A stretch of 64,000 nt of DNA from Arenicola marina (lineage: Eukaryota > Annelida > Polychaeta > Arenicolidae), in assembly GCA_964019135.1 (NCBI GenBank), contig OZ025250.1:51335357-51399356 (forward strand). Reading direction: 5' to 3'. This document shows positions 10,925-23,182 of this stretch, one piece after another. The notes beneath the pieces were generated by a model. That model was not told the origin of the DNA. It ran no database searches and saw only the letters and a list, made by a program, of their open reading frames with translations. The position numbers and the translations under genes were made by a program. Every line of letters starts with the position of its first letter. The first letter of the stretch is position 1.

Positions 10925-11250
10925 TGTATGTAGTGGGGAGGAATCCCCACTCTGAATCAAGAATCCGCAAGAATTAGGCAAGGCAAAATCCAATCTCCAA
11001 GACTATGACATTTTAAAACTGGACGCGACATAATAACGCCTTAATTGTGATATCGCGAATATCGAGGAATTCTATAGCTATAGACTGCTATAACGGATCG
11101 CGGTAAACATGAAAAGGGTCTTCGCGTTGAACCAGGAATTGCACGGATAACAATCAACAAAAATTGTCAACAGCTGATCGCGAATTTCCAAGAATTCCTC
11201 AATGCCAATCGCGGAGATAGGAAAAAATACCCCCCCCCCTATGTAGATAG
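10925..11250. repeat. Dispersed repeat (about 320 bp), copy 1
   Basis: Co-linear with 46128-46415: shared segments include AAGAATTAGG, CAATCTCCAA, CTATAACGGATCGCGGTAAA, CAACAGCTGATCGCGAAT and GCCAATCGCGGAGAT. It begins with a small hairpin (GTGGGGAGGAATCCCCAC) and ends in a poly-C run. No coding capacity. A non-autonomous mobile element is likely. Confidence 0.6.
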
Positions 11251-12194
11251 TCATAATTAAAGAAAGTGAATAAATACAGGGCTTGGCCGGGGGACTTTCT
11301 TGGAGGCCATAGCGGGTATATCGCTATCAAGGGAGTAACCACTGCTGTTGTATCACAAATGCAGAGGCAGAAGGAAGGAGATGATAACTATTACACGTGT
11401 TAAGTACGAACATTTCACTCCATATTATCAGTTCATAGTTTTATTTGGACAATAAATCATTGTAAATAAATAAACCTTCGTATATATAGAGATAGAGGTA
11501 GTAACGCCACTCCAGCTATGTAAAAACGTTCTCTCTGAATATCGAAATTACGAGGTTTGAGGGAATAAGTCTGTGATATCGCTTAGCAAACTCCCCTTCG
11601 TAACATTAATAATAACAAATGTAAAAAAAATCGAATTTTGGTTGAGAGATAGTGGAAACGCATGCTGGTTATTTATCGTGCCTATTATTTTAGAATAATT
11701 TGATTGAGCGCAGTCTGTTGACTTCGTCCATTAATAATATTCGATTTTTTTAAACATTAACTTCGTCTAAAAATATGATTAGAATATTTTTGAATAAGTC
11801 TCTCAAAACTTTTACTTTCAACCAAACTATGACGTCATTAAAATGGCGGACACACTACCCACCTCGCCACCGATTAAACGGTAGGACTGGGCATGGGGGA
11901 GGGGTTGTATGAGATTCTACCTTTTGCGTTTCGATAAGAATACCTGAGGCGTATTATTTTTAGTATGTATGTTCGTTTGTCTGTGTACACACACCTTCAG
12001 TATAACCAGTTTTACTTTGTGCTTTCTTCTGGCCTATTGTATACATAACATATCAGAATCAGTTTGTTCACTCATTCACCATTATATCTTATTCACTGGT
12101 CTTTCCTACATTCGAAATATTGCTGGTTTTCTTTTATGCTGTTCGCCTCCGCCGAATCAGGTGGTACACAATGACATGGGTAATGATTACTTAC
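11251..12194. other. Intron 1 of A', no further feature
   Basis: Sequence between the dispersed repeat and the signal-peptide exon of A'. I see no exon or structured repeat. It is shorter than the matching intron of gene A, which has gained SINE and tandem-repeat material. Confidence 0.4.
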
Positions 12195-12649
12195 CAATGA
12201 TGGCTATGAACGAGGCAATAATCCACATGTTGTGAGACTTTGGCGCCTCCCAAGCCTGTACAGAACCCCGAGAAATGGGTCCGAGTGGATCTTTGTTTTA
12301 GTATGTTGACTCCCTACGAATACCACCGTGACAGCCAGTGGGTTGACTGAGTCAGTTGGTGCGTGTGATCAAGCTGACATCGCCCAGGTGAGCTTGTTCG
12401 GTGGCTCCCTCTAACGGCTGGCGCGCGAGATGACTGATAGGTGAACGAGACAGGATCAAGCATAGCTTGAGAAGGAAGACGAAAATTGGGCTTAAGGGAT
12501 TGCCCGTTGTGTGCCATGTTTGGCGCTGACACCAGCTCTTCAGATATGCCTTCACAAAACCACCAACAAATTGCTATACTTCACCAATATTGAAAGTTGC
12601 TTAGCGAGGAGAAATAGAAAGGTCTAACGTTACGTTGAACATTTTAAGG

Positions 12650-13860
12650 CCGATCGGGATGGTCTACATGCAATGTCGACCAAGTTATAGGCCGAAACCC
12701 CACCGCGCTGGCAGCCAGTTTGAGTCCTGAGGCTTTAAAATGGGATTGATCATGTGTGATTATTGTTTTGCGTCTAAAATGCTGGTTCGATTTCGATGCT
12801 ACTTGGCACTGATGATGTAAATAACATTGGAACATACTCGACCACATATGGGTCACCTACCCGCTTTCACCTTGTCACCGCGATTTTTCACAATGTTAAG
12901 GACACAAAAACTTGATTGGCCGATTACTCGAAAAACGTTCAGTATGCGGAAATATCTGAGCAAATAACGCGTTACTGTCTCTCTCTGACTATGGAAGAAA
13001 CAGCGGGTCTGAGATTGGCGATGTGAACATTGGATTATTTCTTTGCGTCCAAACTACTAGTTCCATTTCGATGACATTTGGCACACATGACATGATCCCC
13101 ACATATAGGTAATCTACCTGCCTGCATGTAGTCACCGCAATTTTTTTTTATTTTTATTAGGTTACAATTTTGTTCATCCAATAACTCAAAAACTATAAAT
13201 GTGACGCCTCAGTTTTGCACCTGTCTCTGAAGAATACTATGAAACAAACCGCGTATCTCTAGACCCAATATTAACGGAGTTACGCGGGAAAACATGTTTC
13301 GTGACCTTTACCTTGCTGTGACATTGACCTTGGATGCGTGACCTGGACCAATATAGCACTTCGCGCCCAAATAATAGTGTCATGTTGCACGCAAACTGTT
13401 GTTTGTCTGACTTGTCCCCTTCATGGAGAAATTTAGAAGACCATCTTCCGGCCAACATGCTCCCGTAGGGTCCCATGTTAAACTTTTTGATTTATTTGCA
13501 GAAAAACTATTCGGGTGATTTGCAGAACTGTAAAACGATATATAAGGTACCTTTGGGCCCAATACTAAAGATAATTTTGAGCGTCAAAAAATAAAAACTG
13601 TGACAGTAGTAGTGATTTTTCCGATTTTTCAATGGTTAAGCGAATATTGACAAAATCCGGTGATCTTGACCTTTGACCTACATTACCTACGAACTTAGCC
13701 TGACGATAGCCATTCCGCATCTCTTTGGGAATTTTGAAGTTGACATCTTGAGGCATTAGAAAATTAATGCGTTACGGGACAGACTGACACACACATACAC
13801 ACACACACACAGACACAGACAAACGGAACAAAACTATGCGGGCCACAGTGGAGGTCGCGT
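12650..13860 (-). repeat. Degenerate dispersed repeat with (CA)n end
   Basis: Contains internally similar blocks of about 310 bp (GCGTCTAAAATGCTGGTTCG against GCGTCCAAACTACTAGTTCC, with matching text after each) and ends in a CACACACAGACACAGAC run. On the minus strand it contains GTAGGTCAAAGGTCAAGATCA. The style resembles the 2.1-kb family at 29-43 kb, but base similarity is limited. Confidence 0.35.
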
Positions 13861-13949
13861 GTAAGTCTTAACTGCAGGTAGTTATTATTGACGAAGGAAC
13901 AGAAGATTCCTAAAAAAAACCCTACCTGGAAATGTCAGGTACCCTATCA

Positions 13950-14045
13950 GTCCCTCATCAGTCACCCAATTAGTCACCCCATCAGTCACCCCATCAGTCA
14001 CTCCATCAGCCACCCCACCAGTCATCCCATCAGTCACCCCATCGA
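13950..14045. repeat. Short minisatellite CACCCCATCAGT
   Basis: About seven imperfect copies of a 12-bp unit (CAGTCACCCCAT and variants) next to the gene A promoter side of the spacer. Confidence 0.7.
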
Positions 14046-14391
14046 TGGGCTAACTGATCCGGTAACTAAAACTTACAGTTTGGTGGTTGAGGAAGCAGTA
14101 ACTTTTCCTTAAACCAATAATCAAGTTCGGTAAAGACATACACACGATCTCCACTGTGGCCCGCATAGTTCACCTGTCCGACGTCTCGCACGCCAGCCGT
14201 TAGGGGGAGCCACGGTTCAAGCTCACCTGAGCGAGACCAGCTTGATCACACACACACCAAGGGAACCAACCAACCCACTGGCAGCGTCACGGTGGTATTC
14301 GTAGAGAGTTAACATATTACTAAAACACGCATCCACTCGGACCCATTTCTCTGGTTATATACAGGCTTGGGAGCCGCCAAACTCTCGCAAC

Positions 14392-17300
14392 ATGTGGATT
14401 ATTGTCTCGCTTCTAGCCATCATTGGTAAGTAATCATTGTTGGTTATGACCATATCATGGCGTAAAGCTGCTTCGGCGGTGACGGATAGCATGACAGAAA
14501 CATGCACTATTTCAGTTATAATTAATAATGGTGAATAATATATAGAGATAAATGAGTGAACAAGTAACACTTATGCTAGCGACATGTATGGAAGTAGCCA
14601 GAAGAAAGCATTAAGTAAAACTGTTTGTACTGAAGGGGTGGTGAGTACACAGGTGAACAAAGTCGCCATCTCTAGTCACCTACAGATACGCCCCAGGTAT
14701 TCTTATCAAAACGCAAAGTGTAGACTCTCATACCCCCCCCCCCACCCCCCACGCCCCCTCCCACCCCCATCCCTCCACCCCACGCGCGCTCTACGGTCTC
14801 ATCGGTGGAGCTACGCTAGAGGTGGGGTGGGAGACCGGTCTCCCAAAGATATATAGATGGAGGGGGCACGGTCATTCTTCAAAAGGTAAGTTGTGCGATA
14901 GTCCAAGTGTGATGTTATTTGTGATAACCAGAACGGTGGCGCGCTGGATAGTGTGTCTGCCATGTTAATGACGTCATATAGACACAAATCTGTTTTGCTT
15001 AATTCTTACACTCGTTCGCCTCAAACTAACATAATTATGCGTATCTAGAATGAGAGATCAACTGAGTTATAAATCTTCAATTAATGTGTTTAGCATGATG
15101 TTCATGGCTAACACTGATGGACTGCCTTCTCTGAGAATTATTATGCAGGAGTAAATGAAAAATGTGTTATGATAACACCAGCCTGATAGTGGCCAGCCGA
15201 CAGGCTGTGTAAGTGAGCCGTTAGGGTATAGTATAGCTCACGCATTACTCACGTATCACGCATGGCATCTACTACAAAAAACAATGAATAGGTTCAGATA
15301 GAGGAGGGACATTGTTCCTCCAGTTGTTTCCCCTTACTCATTATGGAGAATATTATGGGTTATTTCTCACGCACAAACACGAATATTCGCCCAAGTGGGA
15401 TTCGAACCACGCACCGGCCGCACTTGACAAGTTAGAACCATCGACTCATCGTCTTCACGCTTGTGTCACCAAGTCCAGACAGTGGCAATAGGATAGGCGC
15501 CTGGAGCCGTATGCGTGATCAATACTAAGCCTATGATAATCTATTTGCTGAGCGATGGGTTGTATATTCAGGACGCTTTAAACCACTTTTGGTGATATCG
15601 CGTCAATAGGAGAAGCAAGGGAGAGTGGAGCCATGTCCCCGGGGTAACCCCCCACTCTTTGCGAAGAAGAACATGGGATCTTTATCCTGCAGCCACACAG
15701 ACATGGCCCCAGAGGGGTGCGAACCACACACTTGTTAGACACTTGTTTAGCGGAGCATTTGTCGAGCGATTATTGGGTTCAGAGTATAAAAATATTCACA
15801 CAAGATGAATGTACAATGATGCTGCATACGATTTCTTGATCATGAGCACCAACCGCCACAAAGAGCAATTTTCGTGTGCAAGCTAGTTTGGTTTATAAAT
15901 ACGGTCCCTGGTATTATACGGCAACATCGTGACGTTCACCACATGCACCCAATGACCTCGCGGAGAGTGCTCCCCTTTGTCTGCTGAGTATCAGACGGAG
16001 CTGCAGATCGACAGGTCGCAGGTTCACGCCCCGGAACCGGGGTGCCGATCACCCAACCCTACTTCATTGTCCGGGCTTACTTATGGCTTTTATCATTGCA
16101 AAAACATTTGCCCAGGCCGGACTCCAATCACGCACCGACTCTCTGGGCTGATCTGGCAGAGCACACTTTGGAAAAAATCAGCATTAAAATTACGTCAAGC
16201 CATATTAATAATCAGGAAATGTGTCCGTAAAATTGGCTTAGGTGCCATGCGTGAGTGCTATGTGAGCAATGCGGGGTCGCACACACATGTCAGATAAGAT
16301 AAGATAAAATCAGATTACGTCAAGCCATATTAATATTCAGGAAATGTATCCGTAAAATAGGCTTAGGTGTCATACGTGAGTGCTATGTGAGCAATTCGGG
16401 GTCGCACATACATGTCAGATAAGATAAGATAAAATCAGATTACGTCAAGCCATATTAATATTCAGGAAATGTATCCGTAAAATAGGCTTAGGTGCCATGC
16501 GTGAGTGCTATGTGAGCAATTCGGGGTCGCACATACATGTCAGATAAGATAAGATCAAATCAGAAAAAGTGTTATTTAACGTCGGTATGTAAAAATTAAC
16601 AATAAACCTTAGCACAAGCGCTATTGACCGACAATGATAGGATGAGCTGATGAGATATATGTACATATGATAATGAACAACATATAACAATAATTCCACC
16701 TCTTTAAATCATCGTGTTGCATTATGCATTACTCAACATGTGTGGATATATGTGGATATACCCAGCGACCCAAGCGGTAGACTGGAATACCACGTTACTC
16801 ACCAGATGTGCAAAGCATCTTGGGAGATCAGCAGAACCTTCATTTCGGTAGCGAATTCCGTCTGAACCACATGGCACAGTGGCGCTATCTAGCGAGGGAA
16901 GCGGGTAACAATTGTAACATAATGGCAGCTGCGAATGGAGGACTTTAAATAGTGCAACTTACAAACTAGAAATGAATATTAGTTGGCTGAAAGTGAAAGT
17001 GTAAAATCCAAATTCCAGTAATAATAAGAGACAAAATCAACACCAAATTGCACCAAATTAAATAATTCTAAAATCTTAAGCGCAACAAAAACCGGGCAAA
17101 CCTTTCCACTATAACTTACCTCTTAATCAAAATTCGATTAATTCTTGGCACAATACAAGATACAAATTTACGAAGCATCACTTCGCCAATAATTGAGATT
17201 ATTGGCGAAGTTACGAAATTACAGCCTCCCAGTTATCACGAATTCCCTTCCATCGATACGCACAGAGAGCGTTTTTACATAGCTTCAGCGGTTGTACTCG

Positions 17301-20300
17301 ATATATAAAAAGGTTTATTTGACTTGCATGAATGTTCCATTTTTAAATATATTTTTCTTTTGTCAAAGCTGCCAAATAAGGATTTAGTGTCCAAATTATT
17401 ACCGCCGTGTATTTATTCACATCCATTCTTACTACTGAACTCTGATTCTGACTGTGATAATATGTCACAACTATTTCTCAACTCTCTTGGCAGGTCTCAA
17501 TGCCTCCCTGGGACAAGTTGTCACCCCTCCTGCCCCGGAAATTACCGCGCTCTTAGGAGAAACTGTTGTGCTCTCCTGCTACACACCATCTGTCGTCCAA
17601 GATGCTTTCAGCTTCGAGGAGTACATTACATCCCCGGCCGGTAACGTCATATACAGCACTCCACCAGGGCCGGGCATATCAGACGAGACCAAGTACGAAA
17701 TCCAGGGGACCTATGACCTTCACATCAAGGACGTGCAGATAGTGGACGGTGGTCTGTACAGCTGTCAAACGGTCGCGGAGTCAACCGATTACAAGTCGAA
17801 CGTCGTGGTCTTGGGTAAGTTCCATGGGAATCTTTCACCGACATATCTTATTCTCAAACTTAAGGCATTTCTTGCGTTGAGGTTAATATGTTCAGTCTCT
17901 GGCGTGTGGTGGTTGTTGCAGTGCTGTTAATATTTCAGTCTCTGACCTGTGACGGTTGTTGCAGTTAGGGTAATATGATGAGTCCCTGGTCTGTGGTGGT
18001 CGTTGCACTGTTACTCAACGTATTCAGTCTCTGACCTGTGTCGGTTGTTACAGACGAGCCCGCCATCCTGCTGCCTGACCTGCTGGAGGAGCAGCAGGTG
18101 CCGGTGTCGTGCTCCGGCCGTTACGGGGGTCCGCCCCCGGACGACATCGCCGCGAGCAACACGCCTAACCTGCGGATGATGATCGGGTCTGAGGTGCACT
18201 CCGGCGCTCCTGTCCTCACCCCAGGCAACCCCGGCCCCGGCAGCGAATACAAGCCCAGCGAACTCAAATACGTGAGCGACTCTTAGTTATCTAGGGCGTG
18301 TTCGATTTTATCTGGAACCGACAGGGAACCGAAACCATTTTTGAAACTGGCTTCAACGGTTTGCCCACCTAAAGGCGAACGCATAGTTTCATTTGTGTAC
18401 AGTTTCAGCATGTATTTTGGCACTGGCCATGTGCTTAGGAATTTATGCCAGCATCAATATGCCGTCTATTTCATGTTCTCCCCGCGATGGGACTGTCCAT
18501 CAATAAATTAGTGTCATACGTCTGTCCATTAGTCTCTCTTCGTTACATTTCTGATTAACTACTGTGTATGTGTTGAGATTTAACCAGCTGTTTCGAGGAA
18601 CCGAGACCGTCAAACCAGGTCTCTTGATAGTTTCACGGTTTCGAGCAAACCGGTTTTGGTCCTTCTCTTGTCGCACGGTCAGTTCGGCAAATCGGTTTTG
18701 GTTTCATGTAAATCGAACACGCCCTTAGACATTTGTTTATTATGTCATTGCATTCGCTGATCTGCAAGGTGGCATGTAAATTCCTCACAGTGGTCAAGTG
18801 AATCACTCTGGGATACCGCCTTATCACTCACTCTGCCAGCAGATGGAGCCACTTCCTCACGTCACCTCTGCCCCACGTAATCGCGATTGACCTCAACGAT
18901 GCTGGGGTCACGAATAATTTTAGAGTTGTTGTTGAGTTGAATTTGGCATTTTCGATGCAGAAGTTGACAAATGAAAACATCCCCTTGTCGGACAATCACA
19001 ATGGTATATAGTTAAGCGGACATATATTTCAAGACAACATGGGGTCACTTCAAGACAACATGGGGTCAAAGTTCAAAGCGCTTCATGTCCTTGACCTCAA
19101 TCGAACTCGAAAACATTGTTCCAGTGTAACATGGCTTCTGATTAATTAATCATATGAATTCGTCCAATACGGTACCAGTAAGACAGTAAATGCTAAGCAG
19201 CGGTGCATTGATGCCAATCTGCGAATTTAGCTTTGAGTAGATTCGTTTCGAATTTCGCGTATGAAGGAACATTCTGATGGTTAAAATTGACATGGGGCAG
19301 AGGGCCTATGGCGTAAGCGGAACGCCCTCTGCCGGGAAAGCGCTTATAACTTTGGTGTGTGTGTGGGGGGGGGGGGGTGATTGGACACTGACTGTTATGC
19401 CAGGTATATAGTGCAAACAATTATGTTCCCAATACGAATATGTTTATATTGGTGGAGGAAAAGGCATGATAGCTTGGGTTGTAGCAAAGAGAAAGTGCTC
19501 TCGAAAAGATGTTTCCGAAATTATTGCGCCTATCATGTGTTGACAAAGCTGGTGGACATTTGCAAAGTCGTCATTGAATTGAATCCTCAAAGCCCGCCAA
19601 ACTGATCAATCATGACCAGAAATGTGATTTAAATTGAACCATTGGCACTATGTGATGATATGCAATGTTATTAATTGTGAGGGGAGGAATTATTTTCACG
19701 CCAGTGTTTCAGCGTGGAAGTCAATAAATAGGGCATAATGGTTAACGCACAAGGTTCGTGCATATGCCTCAAAAAACGCCATTTCGGGTTTATGCTGTCC
19801 TTCGCACATCAATGGGTGAGTGGGTACCGTTGGCCAGGTGCCTTAAGGTATAAAACGAATAGACAACCAATATAGACATGGGTCTAAAGAAACATACGTA
19901 TGATGATTGTATGTTCTTTCTTCAACTGTATGTATCCTACTACTAAATGACCCATAAATAAAAGTGTGGATACGTTTTGTCCAAGCCTCAATCTGTCGAT
20001 GATATCTGCCCAGAAAGTTAGCTTCAGGACGATACGTAAATAGAAGCAAGTATAACGTCCATAGACATGGCCAGTTTTAATATAATTGCGACACTAAAAT
20101 AGTGGATGTATTTCATGCAATGTGAATGAATTGAAAGAAACCTGTTTAATGAATGGCTGTCGGATCATGATATTGGAAAAGGGGGGCCGGTGTCGAGTAA
20201 TGGCCTAGCTTTTTGGTTTTCATGTTACATGGTATAAATTTTGGGCCTTAAAGGGGGGGTCGCCCCCCTCCCTCCTGGATCCGCCCCTGAATGGACATTA

Positions 20301-22888
20301 GCTGTATTCTTTCGTTGTTTCGATGTCGGGTATCGAAGACCTATGTTTTATTTGGGTTCCTATAGACGTTCAACTACACGCCGAGCGCTGTCCACGACGG
20401 CCTTAACGTGACGTGTGAACTCTACACCAACTCCCCCAGCAGAACCTCGGTGTCTGCAATGGAGCTCAGCGTCCGATGTAAGTGTAGTTCCGCCCTGCAC
20501 TGTCCGCATTCCGTATTGTAGTCAGCTATTACAACGAGTACTAGTAGTGTACTTATATTCAGTATTATCGACGTTGCAATCGCCTGTATTATCGCTATGC
20601 CATGACAACCGCATGTATTATCGACATACCATGACAACCGTCTGTATTATCGACATGCCATGACAACCTCCTGTATTATCGACATGCCTTGACAACACCA
20701 TGTAGCGTAAACACGCCATGACAATCGCCTGTATTATCGGCATGCCTTGACAACATCATGTAGCATAGACAAGCCATGACAACCGTATGCATTATCGACA
20801 TGCCACGACAACATCATGTATTATCGATATGCCTTGACAACATCATGTAGTACAGACACGCCATGACAACCGCCTGTATTATCGACATGCCATGACTACC
20901 GCCTGTATTATCGACATGTCTTGACAACATCATGTATTATCGACATGCCTTGACAACAACATCTAGTATAGACAAGCCATGACAACCGCCTGTATTATCG
21001 ACATGCCACGACAACATCATATATTCTCGACATGCCATGACAACATCATGTATTATCGACATGCCATGACAACTGATAAATATTAGATTAATTACGTCAA
21101 TTATTCAAATGGTAATCATTTGATTAATTACGTATCAATTGTGGTTTAATGTAAAAAATATATAAATAACGTTTTAATGGTGTATTAATGTAAATTTCGA
21201 TTAACTGATCAACACGTTTCATGGTTCCCGTTGCAGATGCGGTACGAGGCATTACCTTGGCTCCGATCAACGAGTTCTACTACGTCGGGGAGTACATTAA
21301 CTGCACGGCCAGCGGGAACCCGAACCCGACCTACAAATGGGTCCCGATCCAGTCAGCTGGGTCCGCCGTCTACAGCGTCAGCCAGCTACAGATCATGCCC
21401 AACATGGTCGGGTACAATGAGTGGGAGTGCCAGGCTACCAACACGGCGCAAGGAGTCGAGGCCATTGAAACACGGATAACATTCGATGTCTGTGAGTAAC
21501 GTCTTGTCTCTGTTTGAGTGTCCACCCCCCAAGCCCCCTAAGCGGCCCCCTCCCACCCCCAACCCTCCTCGCCCTCCATTCGTTAGGTAGAGTTTTGCTG
21601 GTAATATTTCAATATTTTAATATTTCAAGAAAAATATTCAGTCAGCTCTAATTTCTTTCAAACTAAACGATTAGGAGAAAGATATCACCCGAAGAGGTCA
21701 CTTTAAAGCTTCCTTGTCAGACTTATCAAGTTGCTGTTTGGTTTGATACACTTTGATGTCATATCGCGAGGATAGGCCGTCTCAGTGATTCAGTGGGTCC
21801 TCTCAGAGACCTCCCAGGGCCCGAGGGTCCGCATCGTGAATAATGGTCACTGCTTAACTATTTTAAAATGTTAAGAAAATCACGATCCTATGTTATCCAG
21901 TTATCTGTTCATTTATTCATCTTTGTTACATTATTACTTGAAAAACGTTGGTTAAAGTGTTCGTGCCACGATTTTGTCTTGCTCAGAGTTAACTTGGTTT
22001 AGGGAAGATAAACAAATAACAATTTGGTTTAATGAGAGTTTACATTTTTTATTCCACGATATCACTATAAATGCGTTCGGCAAAGTAGCAAACGTCACAA
22101 GATCAGGTGAGCTTTGATGCTGTGCGTAGGCGTCTGTGGTCGAGGGCGTGTGTTGTTTTTTATGGTTGAGCGCGTGTCGTTGAGTTCAAGCCAATGAGCA
22201 GAGAAAATCTACGTCTCAAGATAAAAACACATGCGTTTGTATTCCCCTTTGGCGTCACTTTCCTCGCCCACATAAGTTAAATTGGTAGGTGCGAAAACAA
22301 GCGGAAAAAGTTTGCCCTTCTGCTATTTGGTGCGTTACAACTCGATAATAAAAGCGTGGAAAGACAGAATATTAATATGAGCTAAAGTTGCTTTGGCGTG
22401 GCACGAACACTTTAATTACATTGTTTAAAAGCCAATGTTAGTATTTAATGGATAATGACATTGTTTAATTCTTAATGACATGAGACTCCAACTAAAACCC
22501 AAGCTGGGTTGCTGGCGTTGGAGCCACCCACTGAACACTGACATCGGTTTATGATTAAGGTCATTAAATTAAATTATAACATCTAACAAAATACTTAATG
22601 GCATGTCGCTTAGCTCTTATTATTGCATCTAACTTCAACCAGGAGTTTAACTTAATGTTTTTGTTATGTTATGTTATTTTTTACTATCGTGTACAATGTC
22701 CTCATAGTGCTTTCAATACGAAACTCGGTTATCGTACATTCTGTTTCCTTTACTTTCCTCTGTATTTAGATGAAGCGCTCCCACCGACGTCTACGGCTTC
22801 AATCGCCAAGGCAACAACGTTGTCATGGTTACTGAGCATCACCGCCATCCTATGGTTGTCAAGCGACCTTGTAAAGGTCAAGGCATAG
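14392..22888 (+). CDS. Gene A: three-Ig-domain cell-surface protein (V-C2-C2 type), 352 aa
   Basis: Six exons join in frame: 14392-14425, 17494-17814, 18054-18271, 20366-20477, 21237-21491, 22770-22888 (TAG stop), 1059 nt in all. All borders are GT...AG (donors GTAAGT, GTAAGT, GTGAGC, GTAAGT, GTGAGT). Residues 1-15 are a signal peptide (MWIIVSLLAIIG). Residues 18-118 form a V-type domain with C40 and C102 in DGGLYSC. The usual core Trp is replaced by Phe (FSFEEY). Residues 119-228 form a second Ig domain split by a phase-0 intron (VPVSCSGRYG, LNVTCELY). Residues 229-313 form a C2/I-type domain with Cys, Trp and WECQAT. Residues about 325-343 are hydrophobic (LSWLLSITAILWL), followed by SSDLVKVKA. 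That end is either a GPI-anchor signal or a membrane anchor with a tiny tail. Several N-glycosylation sites are present (LNAS, FNYT, LNVT, INCT). Architecture recalls nectin, CADM and SIRP-like proteins, but no orthologue can be named. Adhesion or recognition at the cell surface is inferred. Confidence 0.85.
14728..14790. repeat. C-rich tract in gene A intron 1
   Basis: Long C runs broken by A, T and G. The complementary strand has G-quadruplex potential. No gene. Confidence 0.6.
15300..15480 (-). mobile_element. tRNA-derived SINE fragment
   Basis: In minus-strand sense the sequence holds a B-box-like GTGGTTCGAATCCCACTT and body text (GAGTAAGGGGAAACAACTGG, CATAATATTCTCC) seen in related form in the other SINE copies here. 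The A-box region near 15440 is degraded. Confidence 0.45.
15552..15780 (-). mobile_element. tRNA-derived SINE, same family as 61868-62125
   Basis: Minus-strand body matches the plus-strand copy at 61.9-62.1 kb over CCATGTTCTTCTTCGCAAAG, GGGGACATGGCTCCACTCTC, GACGCGATATCACC and GGTTTAAAGCGTCCTGAATA. The B box is present (GGTTCGCACCCC). It lies in gene A intron 1. Confidence 0.65.
16191..16562 (+). repeat. 125-bp tandem repeat, three copies
   Basis: Copies start at 16191, 16316 and 16441 (TACGTCAAGCCATATTAATA), exactly 125 bp apart, and differ at only a few bases. Each ends with GATAAGATAAGAT, a run of GATA motifs. Just upstream, TCGCAGGTTCACGCCC (about 16016) resembles a tRNA B box. The array is intronic in gene A. 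Confidence 0.85.
17840..18053 (+). repeat. Repeated splice-acceptor minisatellite (gene A intron 2)
   Basis: Four imperfect copies of CTGACCTGTGACGGTTGTTGCAG lead up to the acceptor at 18053. The last copy (GGTTGTTACAG) is the one that joins in frame to exon 3. The same repeat is longer in A' (9928-10290). Confidence 0.65.
18294..18724. mobile_element. MITE with 15-bp terminal inverted repeats (PIF/Harbinger-like)
   Basis: Begins GGGCGTGTTCGATTT and ends with its exact reverse complement AAATCGAACACGCCC, 431 bp in all, no coding capacity. It is flanked by CTA on the left and TTA on the right, close to the 3-bp TWA target duplication of PIF/Harbinger elements (established for that family). 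Further internal inverted pieces (AACCGAAACC, GGTTTCG) support a foldback structure. It lies in gene A intron 3. Confidence 0.7.
18740..20365. other. Remainder of gene A intron 3
   Basis: No exon seen. Near 20276-20291 the text CTGGATCCGCCCCTG, next to a C/G-rich run, matches in reverse AGGGGCGGATCTAGTGG at about 51140. That suggests a shared end of a small dispersed element. Confidence 0.35.
20580..21072. repeat. 29-bp minisatellite in gene A intron 4
   Basis: About 17 imperfect copies of a unit containing TATTATCGACATGCCATGAC, with two common variants (ATGCCATGAC and ATGCCTTGAC) mixed along the array. Non-coding. Confidence 0.85.
21492..22769. other. Gene A intron 5
   Basis: No exon or clear repeat. 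A C-rich run near 21522-21570 is the only compositional feature. Confidence 0.4.
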
Positions 22889-23182
22889 GTCGGGGTATCG
22901 AACCCTAGACTTACTTTTGAATGCGCAAGCGTCGTTCACATCAACGTGCGGCTGATATTCGTCTTTAAGACGACCAGTTTTAGGGTGAATAGCTCACGTA
23001 GCACTCACACTTATTGGAGTTGGGATATAGATGAACACAACGCGTTCCGACGGAGTTCGACGGCCAGAATGACCCGGGGCAAACGTTTTGGCAATTGGTC
23101 AATATTTCCCGATCCCGCCAAAACCTCTATATAGCATTGATATATACATAATCATTGTGTATGGTGAAATAAGATATATATT

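Larger units (their letters stand above)
9706..12228 (-). pseudogene. Gene A': inverted copy of gene A exons 1-3, with stop at end of V exon
   Basis: Three exons mirror gene A with identical lengths: 12228-12195 (34 nt, MWIIASFIAIIG with GTAAGT donor), 10661-10341 (321 nt, V domain) and 9923-9706 (218 nt, first half of the second Ig domain, GTGAGC donor). The V-domain protein differs from gene A at about five of 106 residues, three of them in the stretch after the second Cys (QTLAESKIYKS against QTVAESTDYKS). Exon 3 differs at two residues. In place of the Leu codon TTG at the end of gene A exon 2, this copy has TAG (10344-10342). Read literally, it would give a secreted protein of about 117 residues before processing, containing the V domain only, or a transcript subject to decay. 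The rest of the gene is not found nearby apart from weak candidates at 8.4 and 0.4-0.7 kb. It is either a recent pseudogene or a soluble decoy form. An assembly-level inverted duplicate is also possible. Confidence 0.7.
12229..14391. promoter_or_regulatory. Head-to-head spacer between A' and A (putative bidirectional promoter)
   Basis: The two signal-peptide exons are transcribed away from each other. The outer ends of the spacer are inverted copies: CCAGTGGGTTGACT and GTGATCAAGCTGACATCGCC near 12330-12390 face CAACCCACTGGCAGCGTCACG and AGCTTGATCACA near 14250-14295. A TATATA lies at about 14356-14361, 30 bp 5' of the gene A ATG, but not in A' at the matching place (TCTGTACAGG). The central 1.7 kb is unrelated to the arms. 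Promoter activity is inferred from layout. Confidence 0.45.
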
